Below are positions 51,078 through 62,988 of a stretch of DNA of 64,000 bases, in pieces. Origin of the DNA: Galdieria partita (lineage: Eukaryota; Rhodophyta; Bangiophyceae; Galdieriales; Galdieriaceae). The position numbers and the translations under genes are program-made. Every line of letters begins with the position of its first letter. Positions within the stretch are counted from its first letter, which is position 1. Below the pieces are notes generated by a model that was not told where the DNA came from, did not search any database, and saw only the letters and a program-made list of their open reading frames with translations. The stretch lies in assembly GCA_025991245.1 (NCBI GenBank), contig BQMJ01000010.1, positions 124,001 through 188,000 of the forward strand. Direction: 5' to 3'.

Positions 51078-54000
51078 CTATTGAGATGGAAACAACACGT
51101 AAAGGTCTTGTACAGTTAGACCATGTTCAGTTGACATGTCCTTGTTACTTCTCACTCTAATAGCTTTGTTATTATCTTGAATTGAACTTGCTCTCTTTTT
51201 CCTTCTCAGTTCATCAATTTTCTCTTCAACAGTGTTTTCTATGAGGAAACGATGAACAAACGTTGGCTTCTTTTGACCAATCCGATGAACTCTACCTACT
51301 GCTTGTGCTTCTAAAGAGTCAGTTAACAGCGGCTCAATCAACAAAACGTGCGTAGCTTCAGTTAAATTCAAACCATTGCTCCCACTTCGTACTGGAAGTA
51401 ACAGGACCCGAATTTCAGAGTTTGTTCGAAATTTTTGAAGAACTGTATCAAAATTTTTTCCTCGCCTTTGTTCTGTCCGAATAAACATTACATTCAATCT
51501 CTCAAGTGCCCGAGAAACTATTTCAAGAACATCATTCCATTCTGAAAACACAATGCATTTTGCATCTGAATTCTGTTCTATAATCATTCTTAAATAAACT
51601 GCAACGACAGAAAGTTTGGTACCAAAGGCATCCCGAAGACAATCACCTTGCATAAAATTCCAAAAGGAAGAAAGTTGCTGTAGAGTCAACGTCTCAGCAT
51701 CTTCCATATCACCATCAGTCATGCATATCCTGTCAATATTTCGTATACATGACACATCCTCACTATTTCTTTCAATGTAACACAATTCCTTTACAGCAAC
51801 GCTCACGCGACAAGATGGACAAGATATAAATGCATCGGATTCATTCTTTCTTTGAACTTCAACCTGTTCAGATACTCTTTGTTGAACTATATGAGATACA
51901 CATTCAGCACAGAAACGATGACCACAAGGAAGAATCACGACTTGTGTTTCCAGCTCTCTCCAACATACTGGACAAGACTGTATTCCTAAAGCATCCTCTT
52001 TTCCATCCTGACTACAATTCTCCTGTTCTGCTCTCAAACGTTTCAGAAAAAGCAATTGACTGCGTTTATATTGGAAGTCGACCTCTGCTGCGCCTTTGTC
52101 GTGTTCGAATTGTAATAAAAAACTATCGATTTGATTTGGACCTATTTGATACGAGTCAACATTATTTCTTTCCTGCTCTTGGCCGGGCAATTTAACTGAA
52201 ATCCTCATTTTGGCCATTTCGAGTTCATCCAACCCTGATAGAAAATCATGTTGCGCTTCAAAATAAACGTGACATTCACTAAATTCTTCCTTAAGTGCTT
52301 CTACTTCTTGAAAATACCGTTCCATATCCTTCAACCATGAGAACCGTTTGCGACAGTGTCTTCGCACGGAAGACTTTATAATCTTCAGAATCTGAATAAA
52401 AACAAGTCAGATTTATCGTTGAAAAAAAGTCAGACTATCTACCTTTTCGATTTCACTTTGCAACCTGGCACCTTCATCACCTTCTGAGATAATACCATAT
52501 CTTCCATGAGTAGTGTTACCCCTTTTGCCAATATTTTTCGTACGAACCAAGAATAAACTACGTTCATACGCCATAAATTTCTCCTTGGCCATACAATGAC
52601 GACATGCTGGACCATTACCTTCTACTCGACAATATCTGCAATTACCGGAAGCTAAGATTTCATCCCTTGTAGGTGTTCGAGCGCCTGGCAAGTTTTCTAA
52701 TGTTTCCAACAACTCTAAGCGACGTTGATCTCTCTTTTCCAACTCATTTACCAAGACATACTGTAGACCTTCAAGACTATGGAAACGAGACGCTATGGAT
52801 GTTTCGGCGAAAATTCCTTGAGAACCATAAAGCAATTGTGAGCGTATCTGCTCTATTATCTGATCCTCTAAATATTTGTTGTTGGCCACGTGTTCAGTTA
52901 AAACCTCCATCCACCAAGGAACTTTCGCACGTTTGGCAATAATTTCCTCACTCGACACTTTACTTGCTTCATACAATGACTTGGCTTTGGACAGTTTGGC
53001 GACCTTTTCAGACATATAACGTGCTTCTAGTTCCTGTACTTCAGTTCTATAATCGGACTCCTCCAACATTCTACCCACTGCTTTGTAACTGTCGAGATTC
53101 TCTTTCGTTGAAAGCTGATTATTCTCATTTATCTTTGAATCTATAACTTCCAATATTTGACTCAAATTGTGCAAAACATGCAACCTTTGTAAAGTATCCA
53201 TAGTTACATGTTCTTCATTTTCTTTGGCAAAGCGCAGTACATTTCTGTAAATATCGACAGCCTTGGGAAGATTTTCTTGCAATATGTGTAAAGCCGCCAA
53301 TCCATTCATAGATGCAATATAAGAACGTTGGGCTTCTGCGACTTCTACAGTCCTTCTTTGAACGAGGGCTTCCAAAACTTCTTGCATTGTCATGGTACTT
53401 TTTTGCAGTACTCGAATGCCATCAGAACCAACTTGGGGATGACAACAAGCTTGCCGAAGTCTTAATAACCGGAAAAATAGCTTCTCGCCCATGATCCGAT
53501 CCTTTGAAAAGTCTTCCAAGCTACTCATTCTGTCTTGAAATTTTCTCTGGCTACGGAAAAGACGTGACGCTTCTTCAGCACAAAGTTCGTACTGTCGCTC
53601 ATAAAAATGTCTCTCTATAGGACCAAATGACAATACTATCTTCTGAGTTAATTGTGGTGGGAGGTTTAACTCATTGTTCACAATATTTTTCGTATTCCTC
53701 CACACCAATCGACCCACAAGTCGTCTCAAATTATAGTCTTTTCCATAACGAGCTGGTTTCCAAACAAAATGATTCCACCAAAAATAATCTTGAAAAGGGA
53801 TAATTCTAAGGAACTTCAATAACCCGTGAAAGTCGGACATATCCCTATGAATAGGAGTGCCTGTCACACACCATCTGCGAGTTCCAATTAAGCCTTGTGC
53901 CATATCAGCTGCTCCAGACGAACCGCCTTCCACCATTTGAGCTTCATCCAAACAAATACGAAACCACTCGATCCTACAAAGCGGAGTCGGTACAGCTCGA

Positions 54001-55742
54001 AATACTTTGGCATATCTTAAGGAAGGACCATTTCCGAGATCAACTCTATTCAAGTCACTTCTCAATGCTTCATATGAGGTTAAAACAATATCCATCTCCG
54101 CAAGAAACCTTGCAGCTACATATCCAGATTCTTTCATTCCTCTATAAGTATAATGACGAATTCCAACTTTTGTATTTCGTTCAATCTCTTCTTCCCATTG
54201 TCTTAAGATTGAAGAAGGACACACAATAAGAGTTGTATGACTTTGTAAAACTTTTTGAGATTTATAGTCAGCTTCACATTCATAGCAAAGATGCGGTGAT
54301 TCCTGCAATACTCTTATGGCACGCTCAAACCGATAGTTGGCACACCAAGCATGTTCTACTGTTCCGCATTCGTCACATCGCACGAACAAAGAGTGGAATT
54401 CTTTGGGCACACAACTATTCGGTGTCAATTGTTCGCAGTACGCACATCTTTCAACAAATTGAGTACTGTTCACAAAAGAGAAAACTTCATCTACGCCAAT
54501 TCCATCATTATCATCCATTTTGTCATTGAATGACAAGATTTTTGAGTTTCTGCCCCAAAAGACACGTTTCCGTTTCTCCATTGAAGTGTATTCTTTCCTC
54601 TTAGCCAACGTCAATATGATCAAAGACAATACTTCAATGGTCTTTCCTAAACCCATTTCATCTGCCAGTATTCCACCCTGAATATCCTCAAAAGGTTCAA
54701 AACTCTTTTTCGATACTTGTCCTGTACAAGGATTATAAAAGAAAGATACGCTTCTATTTGAATTGTTGGAAAACACTGGAAACCACAACGGATTACTCTC
54801 TTCACCATTCATACTCATCGACGATGCGCTTTCTCGATATAACATCCATGAAATAGCCTTTACTTGATACGGTCGAAGAATAACCCTTAACTGTTGTTCT
54901 AAAAGTGTCATTTCCGAGGTTTTCAGTTCCCACTGCTTACTCGAACATTCCAGTCTTTCCAATTGATATGTCTCGCAAACTTGATTGAACCAGAGAGAAT
55001 CTAGCGTCGAATGAATATCTTCACGGCAGTCCGTTTCTAAATAAGGTGCAAATATACTGATACTAGGGTGCAGCCATGACATCAAAGCGCTCACATGAGT
55101 GAATACTGATAGTCTTCGAAACTCTATCGCTGAACTTGGTGCATTTAAGAATAGCTTCTCAGTTAAATAAAACTCTATTGTTAGACAGCTTATCTCTGAA
55201 CTAGTCAAAGCTTCCTCACATAGACAACTTGTGACAACTTTCGCAGCCAAAAAATTATTGTGTGCTAAATATCGTATTGCTTTCGCTAAACGGTGATGGA
55301 GAATAACATCACCTGAATAAATATAAACGTTCATTCCATGTGAAACTTTTACAGGAAAAGAAAATTTCACAGAAATCAAAGACTTTCCACCTTCTTGTAG
55401 AGAACCCTCCTCCCAAGTCTTTACGGCAAAGTCTTCTCTTTGAGCCTCAAACTCATCTGACTCTATAGAAACTCTCCAGAAACGACCTTCCACTGTCTTT
55501 TCACCACAATAATATAAATTTGCCTGCATAGTAGCCTCTGACTGAATGTTGTTACCTTGCGCTTGCAAACTGACGGGCCATAAAAAGCACCAGGGACCTT
55601 CACTATCACCAACCAGGTTCTCAGCAGTTCCACTAATTTGTGTGGAAACAGCTTCCTTGTTTCTGGTGACTCTCTTTCTCTTTCGAGTCCTAGGTGTTGT
55701 CATTCTAAATACCCAACCACTGGTTGAAGAATAGGAATCCAA
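51078..55742 (-). CDS. SHPRH: SHPRH-type SNF2 ATPase with PHD and RING fingers
   Basis: Two exons on the minus strand (52443-55742, 51078-52391), 1537 residues. Helicase motif I is ILADEMGLGKTIEVLSL (about residue 355), motif II is the DEAQ box (CLDEAQMV), and motif VI is VGRVHRIGQKKPTFVHRF. A PHD finger is inserted between helicase motifs (CAYCEQLTPNSCVP; CDECGTVEHAWC; CYEC) and a RING lies in the second half (CPVCWRELETQVVILPCGHR, FCAEC, CPSCR). This SNF2-PHD-RING order is that of SHPRH/Irc20, ligases acting in DNA damage tolerance including PCNA polyubiquitination. The intron is phase 0. MTTPRTRK at 55703 is an alternative start. Confidence 0.9.
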
Positions 55743-55811
55743 AACAACTCATTGAGCGATGTGCGTATTTCACGTCTCAATATCCAAAAAAGAAAACAGT
55801 CCTTTATTCGG

Positions 55812-56450
55812 TTATGGCTTGAACAAGCTATCTGGTGCAATAGAAGTAGTCAAACCATATCTCTGTAAACCTAAACAGTACTCTTCTGCTAGTTGTTTCC
55901 AGGTGGTAGTTACGGTTGAAACGCCACAGCTATGAGCTTCCATTGTCACCCTGTGTGCTTTCTTTCTAGATACGGTCTTTACGACACTTACAATAGCTGT
56001 TATCACATAGTCAAATGTATGAATGTCGTCGTTGTGTAACAAAACGCGCCAATTGTGTTCCAGCTCTTCCTTCTTTTCTTTTTTGGTTTTACGTTTTGGT
56101 TTTACTTTAACTGCGACACCTCCTCTACCTTCTCTTTGAGCTTGATTCGCGTCCGAGCCTCCTTTCGAGAAGTCCAGTTTTCCTGGTTTTCCGGTCACAG
56201 AAGGCTTCGGGCGACCAATTTCTGTTTTGCAATAAATATTACTTTCGCAAAATACACAACTTCGTGTTTCACCTAAACTTATTCCAGAGTTAGACGAGTG
56301 TTTGGTAACTTTCCAGGTAACTCCGCGGCGCAATATATAGCTACCATAAGAACAACTTGAACATTTGTAAGAGAACCTTTGAAAAGACTTCTTTCCTTGA
56401 GGAAAATGCTGGATAGGACAATAAAATGACCAAGCTACTAGTGTTTCCAT
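55812..56450 (-). CDS. plastid ClpS adaptor for the Clp protease
   Basis: Intronless, 212 residues. A long Ser/Cys-rich N-terminus is consistent with a plastid transit peptide. The ClpS core occupies about residues 130-205: NWRVLLHNDDIHTFDYVITA, VSRKKAHRVTMEAHSCG (the MxxAHxxG helix), then TWKQLAEEYCLGLQRYGL. The N-degron pocket residues N-D-D and the M-x-x-A-H motif are present. ClpS delivers N-end-rule substrates to ClpC. A Lys-rich linker (KVKPKRKTKKEKKEE) separates the transit region from the core. First ATG used. Confidence 0.92.
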   Translation of the reverse strand: METLVAWSFYCPIQHFPQGKKSFQRFSYKCSSCSYGSYILRRGVTWKVTKHSSNSGISLGETRSCVFCESNIYCKTEIGRPKPSVTGKPGKLDFSKGGSDANQAQREGRGGVAVKVKPKRKTKKEKKEELEHNWRVLLHNDDIHTFDYVITAIVSVVKTVSRKKAHRVTMEAHSCGVSTVTTTWKQLAEEYCLGLQRYGLTTSIAPDSLFKP

Positions 56451-56922
56451 AGACACAAAATAACTCGGTGCTCCTTTCGAGCTCCAAACAATCCAATGGG
56501 AGTTGACGATCGATGGAGGATTGGTTCAAGTTGTGAATTCAATCGTTCAGTGTCGATAGGAAAATTGCAGCTTATTTAGAGAAATAGGGATATCAATGCT
56601 TCCATGACTTATTTTACAATTCTCAGGTTCCTTGATTAGTTTCATAGAGACGAGATCAGTCGTAGATTGCCAAGTTGCTAACTCATCTACTACAGGAACA
56701 CTTGAACACTATGCTGCCATCTTTGTATATTATGTGTGAAAGAAGATATCATTTCAAGGCATTCTGTTCACATGAACGGAGGACGGTCGTGGGCCTCTTT
56801 AAACTATGGATTCTGGATGGGAAGAAAAGCAATCAAAAATTTCTCTTCTGGAAAATTTTTCCGAGTCAATAGTGTCGAGTTTCTTCTGTTGCCACTCAGT
56901 GGTCAAGTAAACAATTCTCAGA
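56451..56922. promoter_or_regulatory. divergent intergenic region
   Basis: 472 bases between ClpS (minus) and the ligase-decarboxylase fusion (plus). Two plus-strand frames of 65 and 98 codons cross it without recognisable content and are taken as chance. Confidence 0.4.
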
Positions 56923-59900
56923 ATGGGCGACACATTATTAAGCATTCCAAGCACTTCTATGCAGGTATCGAACAAAGTTGCCATAGGGATCGCTGGAACA
57001 TACACTTCTCTTTCCTATTCTCAGCTGCGTGATTCAGTTTCCAAGGTTTGCGAAGAGATTATCAAAGTAACCCAAAAGGGAGATGTGATTAGTTTGGTAT
57101 TACCCAACTCTGTTGAATTTGTTGTTTCTTTTCTAGCTGTTACTTGGGCTGGTGCTATTGCAGCACCCTTGAATGAAGCATATAGAAAAGATGAGCTTTT
57201 GTTTTATTTGCAAGATGCAGGAGCGAAGGCAGTTGTAGTCATCGAAAATCATTCACCAAAAGAAGCTCTCGAAGCTGCAGAGTCGTTGAAGTTACCTATT
57301 TGGTCCATATCGAAATTTACTTCAAATTCAAGAGATATATGCATGAAAATACCGCGTTCCAATTGGGATGAAACACAAAGTATTGGAAATAACAGGGCTT
57401 TACCAGAAGACATTGCATTGTTTCTTCATACATCAGGGACGACTTCGAAACCCAAAGGAGTTCCTTTAACTCATAAGAATTTGATGACCTCCATTAGAAA
57501 TATAAGCAAAACATATGAACTTTCTGATTCCGATGTCACATTATTAGTTATGCCTTTGTTTCATGTTCATGGCTTAATGGCAGCACTACTATCAACACTT
57601 GCTACTGGAGGACAAGTTTGGATACCTGAAGAAGGGAGATTTTCTGCTTCCAATTTTTGGAAGCATTGTGTCCAGCATAAGGTGACTTGGTACACTGCAG
57701 TACCGACCATTCATCAAATCTTAGTTTCCCGAGCAGAGCAAGACTATCCGAAAAACAATCCACCACCTTTGCGCTTTATACGAAGTTGTAGTTCTTCATT
57801 AGCACCAAGTATTTTGGATAAGATGGAGCAACTGTTTCATGCACCGGTGTTGGAAGCATATGCAATGACTGAAGCCTCACATCAAATGACTTCGAATCCA
57901 CTTCCAAAGAATGGCAGAAGGAAGCCAGGAACTGTGGGTAAAGGTCAGAATGTAGAAGTTGCAATATTATCAGACAATTGTGAAATTCTTGGACCAAACA
58001 AAGTTGGTGAGGTTTGTATTCGTGGAGAGAATGTAACCAAAGGTTATTTGAATAACCCAAAAGCAAATGAAGAGGCTTTTGCAGGCGGTTGGTTTCATAC
58101 TGGTGATCAGGGATATTTAGATGAGGATGGTTATCTTACTTTGACTGGGAGAATAAAGGAACTTATCAATCGTGGCGGAGAGAAGATATCACCTTTAGAG
58201 GTGGATGCAGCTCTCTTATCTCATCCTAATGTTTCAGAAGCAGTTTCTTTTGGTGTTTCAGATGAAAAATATGGTGAAGAAGTGGAAGCTGCAGTTATTT
58301 TGAAGAATAAATCTCGTGGAACAACTGAGAAGGATATCATAGAGGATTGTAAGAGTCGCATTGCATCCTTTAAAGTCCCGAAGAAAATTTATATTGTGGA
58401 TGATTTTCCGCGAACAGGTTCTGGTAAGATTCAAAGACGAATTGTGGCTCAAAGTATATTGGAACAATTCGGTTCACAGAACAATGGAACAAGAACATCA
58501 TCCGTAGACAGAAATCAAGGAAAGGAGACAATATCCGACTCTTGCACATTGATAGATGGTTATCAGTTGGTGGCAAAGATACTAAAGTGTTTAGGAATAA
58601 ATGCTGCGTTTGGAGTCTTGGGCATTCCAGTGACAAAATTAGGGATATGTTGTCAACAGGAGAGAATTCGTTTTATTTCCACCCGTCATGAACTTCCCGC
58701 TAGTTACGCTGCAGGAGCTTTTGGATATCTTCAAGGGAAGCCTGGAGTTTGCATAACAGTCTCTGGTCCTGGTTGTTTGCATGCTTTAGCAGGACTGGCC
58801 AGTGCCACAGTGAATTGCTTTCCAATGATTTTAATTAGTGGAGCTGCAGAAAATTCGCAAATTGATCGTGGTGCATTCCAAGAATGTGATCAACTTCGTG
58901 CTGCGCTTCCTCATGCGAAACAAGTATTTCGAGTAGAAGACATCGGAGAAACTGCAAGATATCTTTGCCGAGCATATCACATAGCTCGAAGTGGTCGTCC
59001 AGGAGGTGTATATATTGAATTTCCTTCCAATGTACTTCATCAAAGACTGGAAATAAGTAAGGTTGAACATCTGTTGTCATTTAGTAAGGAGTTTATTTCG
59101 TGTCCACGGAATTTGCCAACACCAACACCGGATGTTATTGAACGAACCATTCAGTTGTTACGTATGGCAGAAAGACCTCTCATTGTGATTGGAAAAGGAG
59201 CGAACTATGCCTGTGCAGAACACGAACTTGCTCAGTTGATCAACAACTTGAACATTCCATTTCTAGCCACTCCTATGGGAAAGGGTTGCATTCCTGACTC
59301 ACATCCACTTAGTGCGTCTGCTGCACGCTCTTTGGTTTTGAAGGAGTCAGATGTTGTACTTTTAGTTGGAGCACGACTCAATTGGATACTGCATTATGGA
59401 AAGCCACCTCGTTGGTCAGACAACTGCAAGTTCATTCAATTGGATATATGTGAGGAAGAGTTCCATCGCAATATGAATATCGCTCTACCTGTATTTGGCG
59501 ATATTCGAGAATGTGTGAAGCTTATAAACAAGGCAGTGGCAAAGGAGCCTTTCCAAGTACCCATTAGTTGGCGTAATAAAATTCGACAGAAATGTGAAGA
59601 AAATACCAGAAAATTAGAAAGTCGTCTACAAGAACTGAGAATACCATTAGATTTCCATTGTGCTTTAAATGCAATGCGTGTAGTGATTACATCTTTACCA
59701 AAACCTAAACCGATACTTGTAAGCGAAGGAGCGAATACTATGGACTTTGGAAGACTCATTCTTCCAGTTGAGGAACCACGGTCCAGGTAAGGACTTTTTG
59801 TGCTTTATTCTATTTGGAAACTTAATATATTCTATTAGACTTGATGCAGGAACATGGGGTACGATGGGTGTCGGAATGGGTTATGCTATTGCAAGTTCAA

Positions 59901-60271
59901 TCAGCTATCCAGGTCGATCAGTTATTGCTCTTGAAGGAGACTCCGCTTTTGGTTTCAGTGGGATGGAAATAGAGACCATGATCAGATATAATCTCCCGAT
60001 AGTTACTGTGGTATTTAATAATAATGGAATCTATGGCGGAACTGAAAAAAGTGCAGATCCTTCTGATCCTGCTCCAACCAGTTTTGTTCCAAATGCTCAT
60101 TATGAAAAGATTGCAGAGGCTTTCGGGGGATTGAGTTTCTGGATCGAGACAGCAGAAGAGCTTGTCAAGGCTTTGAGAGAATCTTTGGAGTCGAAGAAAC
60201 CGGCACTTTTGAATGTGGTTATTGATCCATCAGCTGGTACAGAAAGCGGTAGCCTCACATCCCACAACTAA
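56923..60271 (+). CDS. fused oxalyl-CoA synthetase - oxalyl-CoA decarboxylase (or 2-hydroxyacyl-CoA lyase)
   Basis: Two exons (56923-59786, 59839-60271), 1098 residues in one frame. Residues about 1-515 are an acyl-AMP-forming ligase very close to plant AAE3: LHTSGTTSKPKGVPLTHKN, VLEAYAMTEASHQMTSNPLP, GEVCIRGENVTKGYLNNP, GWFHTGDQGYLDEDGYL, RIKELINRGGEKISPLEVDA, SGKIQRRIVAQ. A hydrophilic linker (about 515-545) leads to a ThDP enzyme: FGVLGIPVTKL, SYAAGAFGYLQGKPGVCITV, SGRPGGVYIEFPSNVL, ALEGDSAFGFSGMEIETMIR and NNNGIYGG, ending IDPSAGTESG as in bacterial oxalyl-CoA decarboxylases. The intron lies inside the second enzyme. Expected reaction: oxalate to oxalyl-CoA, then formyl-CoA plus CO2. The end -SHN is not a standard PTS1. 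2-Hydroxyacyl-CoA lyase activity is the main alternative. Confidence 0.93.
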
Positions 60272-60340
60272 TGTTGTGTTTTGTATTCGGAACATGTGAT
60301 ACTTGTAGAAACCTATCCATTTTACATTAAATGTTGGATT

Positions 60341-60364
60341 ATATATATATATATATATATATAT
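60341..60364. repeat. (AT)n microsatellite
   Basis: Twelve uninterrupted AT units in the 3' region between the fusion gene and the SANT/Myb gene. Confidence 0.95.
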
Positions 60365-60437
60365 TTGTATATCATTCATATATCGTGTTTGCAGACTTAT
60401 TGACAGGTTATGTTGGTGCGGTATTATCAAGGCAAAG

Positions 60438-61823
60438 TTAAACGTCATCACTTTCGTAAGTGTTGATAAACTGCTTTGAATCATCATTGTATTCTTGCTC
60501 ATCATGCCAAGAATTTAATTGTTTATTTCCGCTTCGAATGAGCTCCTTATTCAACTTGCCTAATCGAAGAAGATACGCACCATGGCTTTGTATTTGTCGA
60601 CGAGATTTGTTAGGCAAAACTTTTTGAATTTGTTTCCATTTAGTGCCATATTGTTTGAAGGCCTTCATAAACAATGCATCTTCCTTTGGAGTCCATAAAT
60701 TGGAACGTCCTTTTCCCCCTCCTAAAGTATGCCAATTATCTTCATTTCCTAACAAGACATTTTGTCAGCATTAGCAAAGACATTATGTGTAATAACACCA
60801 ATCAACCCACTTTTTAATCATACCTTTGTCTTTTCGGTCAGTCTTCTCTTGCGATTGGACATTTCCAGCCAATGGTCTTTCTAAGTAAGCAGCTGGGGAA
60901 GAATCCGACTCACGCCATTCTTTCTCAATATATCTCATATTTACAGCAGAAGAGGAAGCTGCGGTTGCACGAAAATTCGAAGCTTTGACGGATGCTTCCG
61001 CACTTGCAGTACTTTTCAAGTTGTGAGATACAGATGGCATCCTCTGACTTCTTTCTTCAAAACCACTCAAGTTGGATAGTTTCTCAGCACAAGTCGAAGT
61101 AGAAGCTGGCGCATACATTTTCATCCTTTCAACAATTTGTTGAAATATATAGATAGGCCTATTTTCAAATGTAGATATTAATAAACTACGATATTTGTTG
61201 ATAAGCTGTAATTGTCTTTTAACTTCTCTCTCCATTTTGTCTGTCAAAAGAAGAAACTTTTCTCTTTTACGTTGAATATCTTCAACAACTTCCCTTAGCT
61301 GCTGATTCTCCCTTTCAATATCGTCTTTGTCTCTTGCATACTTCGTCTCTCTAGGTAACAATACCTTTGCAGGAGGCGACGCTGTCGATTGAGTGGAAGA
61401 GACAGGTTTTTCTACACTCTGAAGCAAAGCATCCTGTACAGCACTAGAGCTAGGAATCGAGCAACCATCGACAGGCTCTCTTTCCTGACCAGTTGCAGCT
61501 ATCGAAACTGCTGCAGTTCCAGCAGCAGATGATGCCACTGATGTATTCCCAACGGTTGTTACCACTGTTGTTTGAAGTGTACTGCCCGAGACAGTACTCG
61601 CAAGTTCTTCTTCAACTGGCAATCTTGCGACAGTAGGATTAATTGTAGTAACAACGGTAGATACTGTAGCTGTTTGCGTCACAGGCTCCACAAGAGATAC
61701 TTTATCTTTCCTTGGCGGAACGCTTTGCAGGGTTTGCTGCACTTTAGAAAATTCGCGACTAGCCTTGGGAAAACTTCTCGAATCTCGCTGTTCACTTGCT
61801 GCTTCCTCTATAGAAGACTCCAT
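60438..61823 (-). CDS. SANT/Myb protein with coiled coil
   Basis: Two exons on the minus strand (60824-61823, 60438-60748), 436 residues, phase-1 intron of 75 bases. Residues about 60-150 are Ser/Thr/Val/Ala-rich, about 160-215 form a charged coiled coil (DDIERENQQLREVVEDIQRK). Residues about 350-400 are a single Myb/SANT repeat: LWTPKEDALFMKAFKQYGTK, WKQIQKVLPNKSRRQIQSHG, with QSHGAYLLRLGK where plant one-repeat Myb factors have SHAQKYF. A transcription factor role is likely; targets are unknown. First ATG downstream of an open non-coding-looking extension was chosen. Confidence 0.75.
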
Positions 61824-61969
61824 AAAGTTGCTATCAACACACACTAACTCTATACGATAACACTTCTCCCAAATATGTGTCTCACAAAAACAAGTTAGTA
61901 GTGAAAAACTACAGAAAATCTCATAAGTGTTTACTATCTGTAGTGTACAGAAATGCAAACGCGCGACAG

Positions 61970-62885
61970 ATGTTTCTATTTAATGTGTGGTCTTCATTGA
62001 AATTGCTCAACTTGTTGAAAAAGAACGCAGAAGCAACTCGTCTAGTTTCGTATCTTTCTCATCATAGGAACTTGCATAATTCCGTATCAGTTGGAGAGGA
62101 GAAAGTCGAATCCAAACGAGTAAGAATATACACCAGAACCGGCGATAAAGGAAAATCGAGTCTACTGACAGGTATTTACTTTCTTTCATTTTTTGAGTGT
62201 ATTAGATTATTTCATGTCTAGGTGAAAGAAGACCGAAGGATGATGCGGTTTTTGAAGTTTTAGGCACTCTTGACGAGCTGAACGCCCACATTGGTTTATG
62301 CGTGGTATACTGCCGTTCTTTGGAAAGGAGTGTCTTGACAGCGAAACTTGAAGATATTCAGTCATCACTCTTTGATTTGGGTGCAGTTATTGCCTCTCAC
62401 TGTTCCAATTCGGAGAAATGGAAAGGAAATTTTGACCTGGCAAAGTTTCGTTTTGAACATAAAAAGGCAAGCCAATATCTTGGAAGAAGAAGAATAAGTC
62501 AAAAACTGACGTTTACAAGGTTGAGGAACTTGAGGGATGGATTGATGAATTGGAAGGGTCTTTGCCAACGTTGAGAAATTTTATTCTACCCAGTGGTGGT
62601 TTAGTAGGTGCACAACTGCATATTACAAGAGCCGTTGGAAGACGAACAGAAAGACGGTTCTGGACAGCTTTTCAGCATACACTTCCAGCGATTCAAGACT
62701 GTAAGGATCAATTTGAAACCTTACAGTGCGTCGGACAGTATTTAAATAGGTGGCTATTATGATATATTGTTTTTCTGTCCATGTCTAAGATGACATTTAG
62801 GTTGGGTGACTTGTTATTTGTTGCTGCAAGAATAGCAGCTCAAGAGACTGGCAGTCCAGAAATTCTATACAAAAGGCCAAGTTGA
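61970..62885 (+). CDS. MMAB: cob(I)alamin adenosyltransferase (MMAB/PduO type)
   Basis: Four exons (61970-62171, 62222-62466, 62520-62749, 62801-62885), 253 residues. Motifs: RIYTRTGDKGKSSLLTGERR, LGTLDELNAHIGLC, SLFDLGAVIA, ELEGWIDELEGSLPTL, FILPSGGLVGAQLHITRAV, RRTERRF and NRLGDLLFVAAR. It makes adenosylcobalamin, the cofactor of methylmalonyl-CoA mutase. The N-terminus (MFLFNVWSSLKLLNLLKKN) fits a mitochondrial presequence. Intron 2 begins AAG|GCAAGC and is a GC-AG intron: only its removal joins FEHKK to VEELEGW in frame. Confidence 0.93.
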
Positions 62886-62988
62886 CTTTTCTAAGCAATC
62901 ATAGTATGCTAAAATTCTGTGATTGCAAATTAAACGTTGCTATCGTGAAATTTTACTTTGGTCATATTCTAATAAAACTTCTATTGCA

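Noticed and set aside
56675-57032. Two plus-strand frames of 65 and 98 codons before the fusion gene
   Set aside because: They overlap each other and the fusion start in other frames, have no family features and no splice sites joining them in frame.
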